Shown piece after piece: positions 47,791 to 56,932 of a DNA stretch of 64,000 bases. The stretch's first letter is position 1. Every line of letters starts with the position of its first letter. The DNA is taken from positions 62,001 through 126,000 of the forward strand of contig NZ_JABFCZ010000011.1 in assembly GCF_014692675.1 (NCBI RefSeq). The letters are read 5' to 3'. The notes below the pieces were generated by a model. It was not told the DNA's origin and did no database searches. It saw nothing but the letters and a program-made list of their open reading frames with translations. This stretch comes from Roseibium aggregatum (GTDB taxonomy: Bacteria > Pseudomonadota > Alphaproteobacteria > Rhizobiales > Stappiaceae). A program made the translations under genes and the position numbers.

Positions 47791-50700
47791 TCGGAGATTC
47801 TACTCCCGCCTTTGCCGAACTGTGTACGGCAAGCAATTTTTCCTTCCTGCGCGGCGCGTCCCATCCCGAAGAACTGGCCATGACCGCCGGCGCGCTCGGA
47901 CTGTCCGGGCTGGCCGTGTGCGACCGCAATTCCATGGCCGGCGTGGTCCGGGCGCATATGGCGGCCAAGGAAGTGGGCCTGCGCTTTGTCCCGGGCTGCC
48001 GGCTCGCCTTCCTGGACGGAACGCCGGACCTGATCGTCTGGCCCCGGGACCGGGAGGCCTATGGCCGCCTGACCCGGCTGCTCACCACCGGAAACCGGCG
48101 CGCGCCCAAGGGGGAGTGCCATCTGGTTGCGGACGACCTGGCGGTTCTGGAAGAGGGCTTTCCCATGGCGCTGGTCCTGCCGGCCGGTCTGCCGGAGGCC
48201 GATGACGTGACACGTGTTCTCACGCGGCTCAGGCAAGACTTCGGCCCATCCGTGCGGCTGGCCTGTGCCCTGCCGCGCGGCCCCTCCGACCGGCGGCGGC
48301 TGCAGCTTGCCGCCGAGCTTGCCGAGGCGTGCGGCGTGCCGCTCCTGACGACCAACGACGTGCTCTATCATGCGCCGGGGCGGCGCCCCTTGCAGGATGT
48401 GGTCACCTGCATCCGCCTGCACGAACGGCTGGAGACGGCGGGGCGGAAGCTGCAGGTCAATGCGGAACGCCATCTGAAGGATGCCGAGGAGATGGCGCGC
48501 CTGTTCGAGGCCGTCCCCGGCGCTTTGCGCGAAAGCCTGAAGATCCTGGACGAGGTGTCCTTCTCCCTCGACGATCTTGCCTATGAATACCCGGAAGAAC
48601 CCGCGGGCGAGAGCGCCACGCCCCAGGCGGAGCTGGAGCGGCTGGCGGAGGAGGGCATGCGCCGGCGCTACCCGGCCGGAGCGCCGGAGAAGGTCAAAAA
48701 GGCCGTCGCCCATGAACTGGCCCTGGTCGAACAGCTGCAGTATGCGCCCTACTTCCTGACCGTCTACGACATCGTCCGCTTTGCCCGCTCGCAAGGCATC
48801 CTCTGCCAGGGGCGCGGCTCGGCGGCGAATTCCGCCGTCTGTTTCTGCATCGGCATCACGGAAGTGGATCCGGAACGGGCCGATCTCCTGTTCGAGCGGT
48901 TCATCTCGCCGGAACGGCGCGAGCCGCCGGATATCGACGTCGATTTCGAGCATGAGCGGCGCGAGGAGGTGATCCAGTACATCTATGAGAAATACGGTCG
49001 CGAACGGGCCGGGCTTGCGGCCACCGTGATCACCTATCGTTCCCGCTCGGCCCTGAGGGAGGTCGGCAAGGTCTTCGGTCTGTCGGAGGATGCCATCGGT
49101 GCGCTGTCCGGCACCGTCTGGGGCCGCTCGTCCGCGGGCACGGAGGACACCCAGGTGCGCGAGGCCGGCATGGACCCGGCCGACCCGCTGCTGACGCAAA
49201 TGCTTGCCTGCGCCAGGATCCTGATCGGGTTTCCGCGGCACCTCTCCCAGCATGTGGGCGGCTTCGTCATCACCCGCGGCCGGCTCGACGAGGTGGTGCC
49301 GATCCAGAATGCGGCCATGGAAGACCGCACGGTGATCGAATGGGACAAGGACGATCTGGATTCCCTCGGCATCCTGAAGATCGACATCCTGGCGCTCGGC
49401 ATGCTGTCGGCGATCCGCAAGGCGCTGGAGATGCTGCGCGCGGAGTATGGTGTCGATTACTCCATTGCCCGCATTCCGGCGGAGGAACCGGAGGTCTACG
49501 ACATGCTGTGCCGGGCCGATTCCATCGGCGTCTTCCAGGTGGAAAGCCGGGCACAGATGACCATGCTGCCGCGGCTTCGCCCGCGCTCCTTCTACGATCT
49601 CGTCATCGAAGTGGCGATCGTGCGTCCCGGGCCGATCCAGGGGGACATGGTGCATCCCTATCTGCGCCGCCGGCAGGGGCTGGAGCAGGTCAGCTATCCG
49701 TCGAAGGCCCTGGAAGAGGTGCTCGGCAAGACCATGGGCGTGCCGCTCTTCCAGGAGCAGGCGATGAAGATCGCCATCGTCGCGGCGGGCTTCACCCCCG
49801 GCGAGGCGGACCGTCTGCGCCGGGCGATGGCGACCTTCCGCCGGGTCGGCACCATCGGCACCTTCCAGACCAAGATGATCGAGGGCATGGTTCAAAACGG
49901 CTATGAGCGGGAGTTCGCCGAGCGCTGCTTCCGCCAGATCGAGGGCTTCGGCGAATACGGCTTTCCGGAAAGCCATGCGGCCAGTTTCGCCCTGCTCGTC
50001 TATGCGTCGGCCTGGATCAAGGCGCATTATCCGGATGTCTTCTGTGCCGCGCTGCTGAATTCCCAGCCCATGGGTTTTTACGCCCCGGCCCAGCTGGTGC
50101 GCGACGCCCGCGAGCACGGGGTGGAAGTGCGCGAGGCCGACGTCAACCTGTCCGGCTGGAACGCGATGCTGGAACCGGGCATGGAGGCGGCCCGTCATCT
50201 CCACCGCAGGCATGGCGAGATGAAGGACGTGGTCTGGTCGACCAAGGCCGTGCGGCTCGGCCTGCGCATGGTGAAGGGCCTGAGGGAAGAGGATGTCGGC
50301 GCGATCATCGCCCTGCGCGGGCAGGGTTACGATTCGGTTCGCGATCTCTGGCTGAGGACCGGGCTTGGCCGGCAGGTCATCATGCGCCTGGCGGAGGCGG
50401 ACGCCTTCCGCTCGCTCGGGCTCGACCGGCGCACGGCGCTGTGGGCGGCGCAGGGACTTGAAAGGGGTGTTGCGCGCGACCGCCTGCCGCTGTTCGACAC
50501 GGCCCGCCTTGCCGATCTTCGTCCCGAGCCGGATGCGGACCTGCCGCCGATGTTGCCCGGCGCCCATGTCATGGCCGATTACCGTGCCTTAAGCCTGTCC
50601 CTGAAAGCCCATCCGGTGTCCTTCGTGCGCGGCGCCCTGTCGGAGATGCGGGTCCTGCCCTGCAAGGATCTGGATCGGATCCGCTCGGGCCGGGTGGTGA

Positions 50701-51146
50701 CGGTGGCCGGTCTCGTCCTGGTGCGCCAGCGCCCGGGTTCGGCCAAGGGTGTCATCTTCCTCACGCTGGAGGACGAGGGCGGTGTCGCCAATATCATCGT
50801 CTGGCCGAAGGCCTTCGAGAAATACCGCCCCCTGATCATGGGCGTGCGGTTCCTGAAGGTAACTGGCAAGCTGCAGTCGGAATCCGGCGTCATCCATGTG
50901 GTGGCGGATCATGTGGAGGACGCCACGCCGCTCTTGGCCCGCCTGTCGGACATGGCCATCGAAAATGCCGGTCTTGCCCGCGCGGACGAGGTCAAGCGCC
51001 CGGTGATCGAGCTGTCGGAAAAGATCAAGCCGGCGAGCCGCCTGGCCCAGCTTGTCAGGGACGTGCCGGAACTCCGGCAGGACCTGGCGCCCGAGGTGCC
51101 GCGCCAGACCCTGAAGGCCCTGCCCGGCGGCCGGAATTTTCATTGA
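47787..51146 (+). CDS. dnaE2: Error-prone DNA polymerase DnaE2 (ImuC)
   Basis: The 1119-residue C-family polymerase has an N-terminal PHP domain (FAELCTASNFSFLRGASHPEEL and AVCDRNSMAG) and the polymerase core GRGSAANSAV with the catalytic aspartates in PDIDVDFEHERR. A helix-hairpin-helix region follows (VKGLREEDVGAIIALRG). The C-terminal OB fold is VTVAGLVLVRQRPGSAKGVIFLTLEDEGG. It replicates past DNA damage with low fidelity. Translation is coupled to imuB by ATGA. Confidence 0.97.
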   Translation: MIGDSTPAFAELCTASNFSFLRGASHPEELAMTAGALGLSGLAVCDRNSMAGVVRAHMAAKEVGLRFVPGCRLAFLDGTPDLIVWPRDREAYGRLTRLLTTGNRRAPKGECHLVADDLAVLEEGFPMALVLPAGLPEADDVTRVLTRLRQDFGPSVRLACALPRGPSDRRRLQLAAELAEACGVPLLTTNDVLYHAPGRRPLQDVVTCIRLHERLETAGRKLQVNAERHLKDAEEMARLFEAVPGALRESLKILDEVSFSLDDLAYEYPEEPAGESATPQAELERLAEEGMRRRYPAGAPEKVKKAVAHELALVEQLQYAPYFLTVYDIVRFARSQGILCQGRGSAANSAVCFCIGITEVDPERADLLFERFISPERREPPDIDVDFEHERREEVIQYIYEKYGRERAGLAATVITYRSRSALREVGKVFGLSEDAIGALSGTVWGRSSAGTEDTQVREAGMDPADPLLTQMLACARILIGFPRHLSQHVGGFVITRGRLDEVVPIQNAAMEDRTVIEWDKDDLDSLGILKIDILALGMLSAIRKALEMLRAEYGVDYSIARIPAEEPEVYDMLCRADSIGVFQVESRAQMTMLPRLRPRSFYDLVIEVAIVRPGPIQGDMVHPYLRRRQGLEQVSYPSKALEEVLGKTMGVPLFQEQAMKIAIVAAGFTPGEADRLRRAMATFRRVGTIGTFQTKMIEGMVQNGYEREFAERCFRQIEGFGEYGFPESHAASFALLVYASAWIKAHYPDVFCAALLNSQPMGFYAPAQLVRDAREHGVEVREADVNLSGWNAMLEPGMEAARHLHRRHGEMKDVVWSTKAVRLGLRMVKGLREEDVGAIIALRGQGYDSVRDLWLRTGLGRQVIMRLAEADAFRSLGLDRRTALWAAQGLERGVARDRLPLFDTARLADLRPEPDADLPPMLPGAHVMADYRALSLSLKAHPVSFVRGALSEMRVLPCKDLDRIRSGRVVTVAGLVLVRQRPGSAKGVIFLTLEDEGGVANIIVWPKAFEKYRPLIMGVRFLKVTGKLQSESGVIHVVADHVEDATPLLARLSDMAIENAGLARADEVKRPVIELSEKIKPASRLAQLVRDVPELRQDLAPEVPRQTLKALPGGRNFH

Positions 51147-51233
51147 AACCCACCGAGCGCTGTCCGGTGTTTTGGGAGGTTTGGTGAAAGGAACTCAATT
51201 CTGTTATACGATGTATTACAAAAGGAGGCTTGC

Positions 51234-51494
51234 ATGGCCAAATCCCCATTATCCGATCCCATTGCCACCCGAATCCCCGTCGATGTCCTGTCATCGATCG
51301 ATGAGATTGCCGAAATGACCGAACGGACTCGCAGTTGGGTGATCGTTCGCGCCTTGAAGACCTATCTTCTCAATGAAGGTGCAGACATTCTGGCGTTCAA
51401 GAACGGTCGAAAGCAAATCGACGCAGGCCGGCATGAGGATATGGACGACGTCATTCGTGACATCGAGCAGATTGTGGCCGGCAAGGTCGCCTGA
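51234..51494 (+). CDS. Ribbon-helix-helix antitoxin (CopG/ParD-like)
   Basis: The 86-residue protein has an N-terminal ribbon-helix-helix: ATRIPVDVLSSIDEIAEMTERTRSWVIVRALKTYLL. A C-terminal helical tail (IDAGRHEDMDDVIRDIEQIVAG) would normally bind the toxin. Shine-Dalgarno AAAAGGAGG is excellent. The stop overlaps the start of the broken ParE/RelE-type toxin gene by TGATG. It is intact and probably expressed, and may now act as an orphan repressor. Confidence 0.88.
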   Translation: MAKSPLSDPIATRIPVDVLSSIDEIAEMTERTRSWVIVRALKTYLLNEGADILAFKNGRKQIDAGRHEDMDDVIRDIEQIVAGKVA

Positions 51495-52059
51495 TGCGCA
51501 TACGCCTGTCGTCGTAGGCTGCGGATTATCTAGGGTCAGGATCCAATAATTTTGCTCATTCTGTTTGCCAGGGAAGGTTGGAATGAGCGTAAGAGCGAGC
51601 GCAGGACAGGTTGTTTCTATCCAAGCTCGATTTTGCGGTCAGGCCGGCCTTCCCTGGCAAACCCGTAGGGCGGGGCGTCTTTGCCTCCTGACAGCGTTAG
51701 AGACCCTTGAAAACCGGATGGTTTCCTGCGGCTCTCTGCCTTGTCTGCAGACAAAGCCACTCCCGCAGAATGTGTAAAATTATTGGATCCTGACCCTAAG
51801 ATCCGAGGCTAAGTATCTGCGTGCTCACAGCCCCAAAGCCGCCCAGGATTTTCTTGTCGTCATTCAGGAAGCGCGCCGTAATCTACTGCGCTTCCCCGAT
51901 CTTGGTAATGATTGGCGAAGCCTGCCCATCCCGGGTGCCCGAACGCTGGTGGCCGGAGATTATCTGCTGGACTATGTCTGCTCAGACGACCTGATCGAGG
52001 TCATCTCGATCAGGCACGGCAGGCAGCATCCTCTTACTCCGGATCCGGATGACGAATAG
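51494..52059 (+). pseudogene. ParE/RelE-family toxin gene disrupted by nonsense codon and element insertion
   Basis: The frame begins MRIRLSS, then TAG (51515-51517), AADYL, and is interrupted at 51533 by a 264-bp element. Removing the element with one TA copy restores the frame exactly: RSEAKYLRAHSPKAAQDFLVVIQEARRNLLRFPDLG, then LVAGDYLLDYVCSDDLIEVISIRHGRQH and the stop at 52059. The reconstructed 99-codon gene has the usual ParE/RelE pattern, with the C-terminal strand VISIRHGRQ. Two independent lesions imply inactivation of the toxin while the antitoxin stays intact. Confidence 0.88.
51533..51796. mobile_element. MITE-like non-autonomous element with TA target duplication
   Basis: This 264-bp element is bounded by TA on both sides (51531-51532 and 51797-51798). 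It has terminal inverted repeats beginning GGGTCAGGATCCAATAAT; the outer 21 bases match perfectly, and 29 of 31 match overall. An internal inverted repeat GTTTGCCAGGGAAGG (51563-51577) pairs with 51648-51662, so the sequence can fold on itself. It encodes no transposase. The TA duplication fits an IS630/Tc1-mariner- or IS5-type transposase acting in trans. Confidence 0.88.
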
Positions 52060-52106
52060 CCTAATCATTCCGGATATCCGTCCCGTCTTATTGGGACGGC
52101 TTCGCC

Positions 52107-52859
52107 TCAGATCGATCCGGCCTCGACCATGTAGTTGTTGGCCGTGCACATGGCGGCGTCGTCGGAGGCGAGAAACAGGACCATGCGGGCGAGGTAGACC
52201 GGTTCGATCAGGTCCGGCAGGCACTGGCTTTCGCGCTGCCGGTCCAGCTTCTCCGGCGTGGTCCAGAGTTCCTTCTGGCGCTCGGTCATGACCCAGCCCG
52301 GCACCACCGTGTTCACCCGGATGCGATGTCGGCCGAGGTCGCGGGCAAAGGAGCGGGTCATGCCGTGCACGGCGGCCTTGGCGGTGGTGTAGACAGGCAT
52401 GCCGCCGACCGCCTCGAACCAGGAATTGGAGCCGAAGTTGATGATCGAGCCCTTGCCGGCGGCGATCATGCCCGGCGCGACCGCCTGGATGGCGAAGAAC
52501 ATGTGACGCAGGTTGGTGGCGATCCGCTCGTCGTAATAGTCGGGCGTCACGTCCTGCCAGCCGTGGCGGTCGTCACGGGCGGCGTTGTTGACCAGGACTT
52601 CCGCCGGTCCGATCGCCGCCTCAAGCCCGGCAAAGGCCGCTTTCAGCGCATCGATGTCGCGCAGGTCGCAGGCGATGAAATGAACGTTGCCGCCAAGTTC
52701 CGCGGCGAGCGCCGTGCCGTTTTTCTCATCCAGATCGACGAAGCCCACTTTTGAGCCCTGGTCGGCAAAGGCTCTGACCACTTCCGCGCCGATGCCCGAC
52801 GCGCCGCCGGTCACGAAGACGACGCGGTTTTCCAGGCTGGGATAGCCGGCGAATTGCAT
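52107..52859 (-). CDS. Short-chain dehydrogenase/reductase (SDR)
   Basis: The 250-residue classical SDR has the cofactor motif TGGASGIG, NNAARDD, and the active-site set with Ser (FGSNS), Tyr and Lys (YTTAK). The acidic FVDLD after strand 2 points to NAD. The sequence ends MVEAGSI rather than the usual DGG ending. It resembles sugar 1-dehydrogenases or 3-oxoacyl reductases; the substrate is not resolved. It stands 36 bases from the next gene on the same strand. Confidence 0.9.
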   Translation of the reverse strand: MQFAGYPSLENRVVFVTGGASGIGAEVVRAFADQGSKVGFVDLDEKNGTALAAELGGNVHFIACDLRDIDALKAAFAGLEAAIGPAEVLVNNAARDDRHGWQDVTPDYYDERIATNLRHMFFAIQAVAPGMIAAGKGSIINFGSNSWFEAVGGMPVYTTAKAAVHGMTRSFARDLGRHRIRVNTVVPGWVMTERQKELWTTPEKLDRQRESQCLPDLIEPVYLARMVLFLASDDAAMCTANNYMVEAGSI

Positions 52860-52895
52860 GGGTTTTCTCCATTCTTGGCAAGCTTCGGACGGGTT

Positions 52896-53303
52896 TCAGG
52901 CCTGACTTTCGGGCAGGGCCTCAACGTAATACCAGCGTCCGGCCTTCTTGCGAAAGCGGCTGAGTTCCCGGTGGGTGTTGAACCTGACGCCGGCAAGGAA
53001 CTTCGCTTCGAACAGAACCGTGCCTTCCCGGTCTTCCGCCGTGCCCTTTTCCGTTTTCAGAACCGTCAGGCCGGTCCAGTGGTTCTCCGCGGCCCATCGC
53101 GCCGTGCCGGCAAAATCGAAACGTGCCTGCTCCTTCGGCCAGAGCGTGTCTTTCAGGTAATCGATCTGCTGAAGCACATAAGCCGTGTAGCGCGAGCGCA
53201 TTAGGGCCTCGGCCGTTTCCGGAACGCGTTCGCCGGCGAGACAGGGGCCGCAACAGGCGGACAGGCTGCGGCCCGAGCCGCAGGGGCAGTCTGATTCGCT
53301 CAT
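52896..53303 (-). CDS. YchJ-family (UPF0225) protein with SEC-C motif
   Basis: The 135-residue protein begins with a zinc-binding SEC-C-like motif CPCGSGRSLSACCGP, then the YchJ domain with ALMRSRYTAYVLQQIDYLKDTLWP and an NTF2-like fold ending RELSRFRKKAGRWYYVE. Function is not established. The start ATG at 53303 gives the normal N-terminus; the open frame extends upstream without similarity. Confidence 0.9.
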   Translation of the reverse strand: MSESDCPCGSGRSLSACCGPCLAGERVPETAEALMRSRYTAYVLQQIDYLKDTLWPKEQARFDFAGTARWAAENHWTGLTVLKTEKGTAEDREGTVLFEAKFLAGVRFNTHRELSRFRKKAGRWYYVEALPESQA

Positions 53304-53415
53304 CGGGATCTCATCTAAAAAACCAGTGCCTTGTCCTATCACCGGCTGTCGGGCAAGGCTATGGTCAGAGACTGTGTCTCGAAAAAACGAAACCCGAACG
53401 TTGTGGAAGAAACCC

Positions 53416-54390
53416 TTGATCCGGCTGGCCACGTTCAACATTGAATCCTTCGGGGATGACAAGTTCAAGGCGGAGCGGCTGGAGCCGAGGATCAGGGCAT
53501 TACGCCCGAAACTTCTGGAACTGGAAGCCGATATCCTCTGCCTGCAGGAGGTCAACGCGCAGAAGCTTCCCGGCGAAAGCGAACGGAAATTCCTGGCGCT
53601 CGATGCGCTTCTTGCCGGGACGCCTTATGAGACGTTTCACGCGGTGACCACGACACGGCCCGATGCCCCGTCCCCCGGCGACCGGCACAATCTCGTCGTG
53701 CTGAGTCGGTTTCCCGTTCTTGAAAGCAGGATCCACCACGAGGCCGCCATGCATGTGCCGCTGTGGCAGCCGGATCATGCGAGCCCGGCCATGGACGCGC
53801 CGGAAGCGCTTTCCTTTGACCGTCCGGTCCTGGAACTGACGCTCGATATCGGAGGAGAGACGCCGCTTCACCTGTTTGCGGTTCATCTGCGCGCACCGAT
53901 CGCAGCCCCGATCCCGGGGGGCAAGACGGCGCCCAAGGTCTGGAAAAATGTGCCGGCGTGGGCAGAGGGTTATTTTCTGGCCTCCATGATGCGGACGGTG
54001 CAGGCGCTCGACCTGCGCCTGAAAATAGACGGTCTGTTCGATCGTCACCCCGAGCCGCTGATCGCGGTTGCCGGCGATTTCAACGCCACGGAGGATTCCA
54101 CCGCGCTGCGCCTGCTGTTGGCCGATCCGGACGACACCGGCAACCCGGATCTGGCGAACCGCCAGCTCTTTCAGCTCGATGCGGCCCTGCCGCCGGAACT
54201 GCGCCGGACCGTCATTCACAAGGGCCGCGGGCAGGCGCTGGATCACATCCTGGCAAGCCCGGCGCTATTCAGCCGGATGCGGGATATCGAGGTTTTCAAC
54301 GACGACCTGGCCGACGAGGTGCTGGACGAGGGCACGCTCGCGGAAGACGGCTCGTTTCATGCCGCCGTCCGCGCGTGTTTCGAATTCTAG
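53416..54390 (+). CDS. Endonuclease/exonuclease/phosphatase-fold protein
   Basis: The EEP-fold protein has the motifs IRLATFNIES (Asn metal site), ILCLQEVN (catalytic Glu), FAVHLRAP (the H/L strand), VAGDFNATED (Asp/Asn) and RGQALDHILAS (final Asp-His). These suffice for Mg-dependent phosphodiesterase or nuclease chemistry; no secretion signal is clear. The start is uncertain: TTG 53416 has GGAAG six bases upstream; ATG 53326 adds unconserved residues. It is convergent with the cytochrome gene, 3 bases apart. Confidence 0.83.
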   Translation: MIRLATFNIESFGDDKFKAERLEPRIRALRPKLLELEADILCLQEVNAQKLPGESERKFLALDALLAGTPYETFHAVTTTRPDAPSPGDRHNLVVLSRFPVLESRIHHEAAMHVPLWQPDHASPAMDAPEALSFDRPVLELTLDIGGETPLHLFAVHLRAPIAAPIPGGKTAPKVWKNVPAWAEGYFLASMMRTVQALDLRLKIDGLFDRHPEPLIAVAGDFNATEDSTALRLLLADPDDTGNPDLANRQLFQLDAALPPELRRTVIHKGRGQALDHILASPALFSRMRDIEVFNDDLADEVLDEGTLAEDGSFHAAVRACFEF

Positions 54391-54393
54391 AGG

Positions 54394-54720
54394 CTATTCG
54401 GAAAGCGAGCTGATGTAGCGCGCGATATCCGCGATCTCGCCGTTGGAAAGCGTCATGTTCGGCATCTTGGGATGGGGATCGGCGAGAAAGATCTTCAGCC
54501 CCTCCTCGTCGAAACCGGGCGCCTTGGCAACGTCGTAGAAGCTCGGCACGGAAGCGCCGCTGACCTTTTCCTGATCGTTGGAGACAAGGTGGCAGGCCGA
54601 ACACCACTGAAGGGCGAGTTCCTTGCCGTGGTCTGCATCTGCCGCAAAACCCGGACCGGCGGCCATGGCGGTGATGACTGCTGCAAATCCGGTGCGTTTG
54701 AGCGTGTTCCAGCCTGTCAA
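54394..54720 (-). CDS. Class I c-type cytochrome, periplasmic
   Basis: The 108-residue protein has a signal peptide (TGFAAVITAMAAGPGFA-AD) and one haem motif CSACH (Cys40, Cys43, His44). The distal Met is likely in PKMPNMTLSNGEI. It is a small mono-haem electron carrier of the cytochrome c552/c551-like type. It depends on the Ccm system encoded at 14.8-17.8 kb. Confidence 0.9.
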   Translation of the reverse strand: MTGWNTLKRTGFAAVITAMAAGPGFAADADHGKELALQWCSACHLVSNDQEKVSGASVPSFYDVAKAPGFDEEGLKIFLADPHPKMPNMTLSNGEIADIARYISSLSE

Positions 54721-54899
54721 AGCAAACTCTCCCTCGTCGCTGCCTGAACGGGATTTTCAGGATAACCCCCGGCAGACTATGCCATTCGCACCTGATCAGT
54801 CACCTTGTCTGAGGTCAAGGTCCCATGAAGTGATTGTGTAAAACGGGACCCGCACCCCGGAATAGGCCTTGTACGCCAAACAGCCGCCCGACACCTGAT

Positions 54900-56018
54900 T
54901 CATTTCGTGAGCGCTTTGCACAAGGTCTCAGCGACAAAGTCCACCTGATCGTCGCTCAGGGCCGGATGGATCGGCAGGCACAGCACCTTCTCCGCCATTG
55001 CCAATGCATTTTCGAGCGATCCCGAACAGCGGCAGTCCTGCAGAACCGGTTGCCGGTGAAGCGCCTGCGGATAATGGACTGCCGTCTGAATGCCGGCGGC
55101 TTCCAGCGATTTCGCGACGTTCTCGCGATCCTTGACCACGACCGCATATTGGGATCGTGCGCTGTGCCCGATCCCCTCATCCGTCACGAAATCCAGCAGA
55201 CCGGACCTGCGGGCATCGCCGAGCAGCCGGTCATAGGTCCGGCCGATGTGGCGGCGCTTTTCCAGCAGCGGTTCGAACATTTCCAGCCGGACAAGAAGAG
55301 CGGCGGCAGCCATGGAACCGAGCCGGCCGTTCAGGCCGGTGCGGACATGATGATATTTGCCGGATTGTCCGTGGTCGCGGATTTCGGCCAACCGCTTCGC
55401 CGTGTCCGCGTCATCGGTAAAAAGCGCGCCGCCGTCACCGGCGCCTCCCAGCGCCTTGGTGGGAAAGAAGCTGGTGCAGCCGATCCCGGCCAGCGTTCCG
55501 CTGGATTTGCCGTTCCGGGTTGCGCCCAGGCTCTGGGCGGCATCCTCGATCACCGGGACACCCTTACGTGCTGCTATTTCATTGATCCTGTCGAAGTCGG
55601 CTGGCAATCCGAAAAGCGAAACGGCGACGATGGCCCTGGTCCGGGGCGTGATTGCCGCTTCAAGAGCATCGGGGTCGATGAGCCCGGACGGCACCTGCAC
55701 GTCCACAAGGACGGGCGAGGCGCCCAGGATCAGGGCGCATTCCGCAGGTGCAATGAAGGTGAAGGCCGGAACGATGACCTCGTCGCCCGGCCCGATGCCG
55801 AGCGCCATCATCGCCATGAGGAGGGCGGTCGTTCCGGAGGCGCAGCTTATGGCGAAGTTCGACCCGACAGTCGCTGCAAGCCGCTGTTCGAGTTCGGCAA
55901 CCTCCGGACCGGCGACAAACCGGCCGTGGTCGAAGACGTCTGCGATGCGTCTGAGCGCCTCGGCGCGGACAGGTTCCCACTCGGCGGAAAGATCAACGAA
56001 GGGGACTTTCGGCGTCAC
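54900..56018 (-). CDS. DegT/DnrJ/EryC1-type sugar aminotransferase
   Basis: The 372-residue PLP enzyme has the family motif IEDAAQSLGA, the PLP-binding Lys in SFFPTKALGGAGDGGAL, and the substrate-site CASGTTALLMAMMALGIGPGDEVIVPAFTFIA. It transfers an amino group to a keto-sugar nucleotide, in the style of WbpE or PseC. Start is GTG at 56018, which overlaps the dehydrogenase stop (GTGA). This coupling fits the WbpB/WbpE partnership in making 2,3-diamino sugars. Confidence 0.9.
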   Translation of the reverse strand: MTPKVPFVDLSAEWEPVRAEALRRIADVFDHGRFVAGPEVAELEQRLAATVGSNFAISCASGTTALLMAMMALGIGPGDEVIVPAFTFIAPAECALILGASPVLVDVQVPSGLIDPDALEAAITPRTRAIVAVSLFGLPADFDRINEIAARKGVPVIEDAAQSLGATRNGKSSGTLAGIGCTSFFPTKALGGAGDGGALFTDDADTAKRLAEIRDHGQSGKYHHVRTGLNGRLGSMAAAALLVRLEMFEPLLEKRRHIGRTYDRLLGDARRSGLLDFVTDEGIGHSARSQYAVVVKDRENVAKSLEAAGIQTAVHYPQALHRQPVLQDCRCSGSLENALAMAEKVLCLPIHPALSDDQVDFVAETLCKALTK

Positions 56019-56932
56019 GCAAATCTCTCGGCGGGTTCAAGCACGGGATCGCCAAGCGCGCGGATGCGCTCGATCAGATGATAAACGGCCAGAGCGTCGG
56101 ATGCGGTTGCCAGTTCAGTCTCTCCGCCGTGGCAGGCGTCTACAAAGGCCTGGGCCTGCCGCGTCAGCGGGTCGAGGCGTTTTCCGCACATGAAGTCGAG
56201 AAGATCGTAGTCCTCCGCCACGCCGTCTGCCGCCGAAATTTGGACCGTCCTTTTCCGGCAATCTTCACCGTGACCGGCGCTCAGATCGTACCTGCGCGGT
56301 CCGAAGTCCAGACGGCACCGGACGTATTCAAGGCGGTCAACCGGTCCGCGGGTCTCCAGCAGATCGATCGCGCAATCGGTGGAGCCTTCGTGCCTGATGA
56401 TCCAGTCCAGATCGTGGATCATCAGGTCGGAAATCACATCCGCTTCGCCGGGCGCACCGGACCCTTGAGACAGGCGTTCGACGCGAATATCGCCCGCCTG
56501 CCTGCCAAGCCGGGCGGTGCAGTTTTCAATTTGCGGGTTGAAACGCTCCACCTGTCCGACGGCGAGAACCGCGCCGCCTGCGCGTGCCGCGGCGATCATT
56601 TTCCCGATCTCGCCGGAACTGAGCGCCAGGGGCTTTTCGACCAGGCAATTCACGCCCCTGGCGAGGAGCGGCAGGGCAACTTCGGCATGGTTGTCAGCCG
56701 GAACGGCGATGATCGCGGCATCGAATTCGCCGGCAAAATCGGCGGGGTCGGAGGAAAAGCGCAGGCCGTTCGCGGCGCCTGCCCTGCCTGCGTCGGTATC
56801 GACCACGCCGGCCAAATCGACTGACGTCAGTCCGGACAGGCACTTCAGATGCAACTGCCCCATCCGTCCGAGGCCGATCAAAAGAACCCGGACCGGAAGC
56901 CGCTGGAGGGGAGAGGAAACGATCGTGTTCAA
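56015..56932 (-). CDS. Gfo/Idh/MocA-family sugar dehydrogenase
   Basis: The 305-residue oxidoreductase has the NAD-binding motif VLLIGLGRMGQLHLKCL and the conserved catalytic Lys in CLVEKPLALS. IHDLDWIIRHEG resembles the conserved H-D-x2-W motif. It likely oxidises a UDP-sugar at C3 or a similar position to feed the aminotransferase. The start is TTG at 56932, overlapping the glycosyltransferase stop (TTGA), followed by NTIVSSP. The length is short for the family (usually 330 or more). Confidence 0.88.
   Translation of the reverse strand: MNTIVSSPLQRLPVRVLLIGLGRMGQLHLKCLSGLTSVDLAGVVDTDAGRAGAANGLRFSSDPADFAGEFDAAIIAVPADNHAEVALPLLARGVNCLVEKPLALSSGEIGKMIAAARAGGAVLAVGQVERFNPQIENCTARLGRQAGDIRVERLSQGSGAPGEADVISDLMIHDLDWIIRHEGSTDCAIDLLETRGPVDRLEYVRCRLDFGPRRYDLSAGHGEDCRKRTVQISAADGVAEDYDLLDFMCGKRLDPLTRQAQAFVDACHGGETELATASDALAVYHLIERIRALGDPVLEPAERFA

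Noticed and set aside
47736-50567. 943-codon open frame opposite dnaE2
   Set aside because: Antisense shadow of a strongly coding GC-rich gene with no domain motifs or ribosome-binding site.
51565-51777. 70-codon open frame inside the MITE-like element
   Set aside because: Covers both arms of the internal inverted repeat and shows no transposase or other motif.
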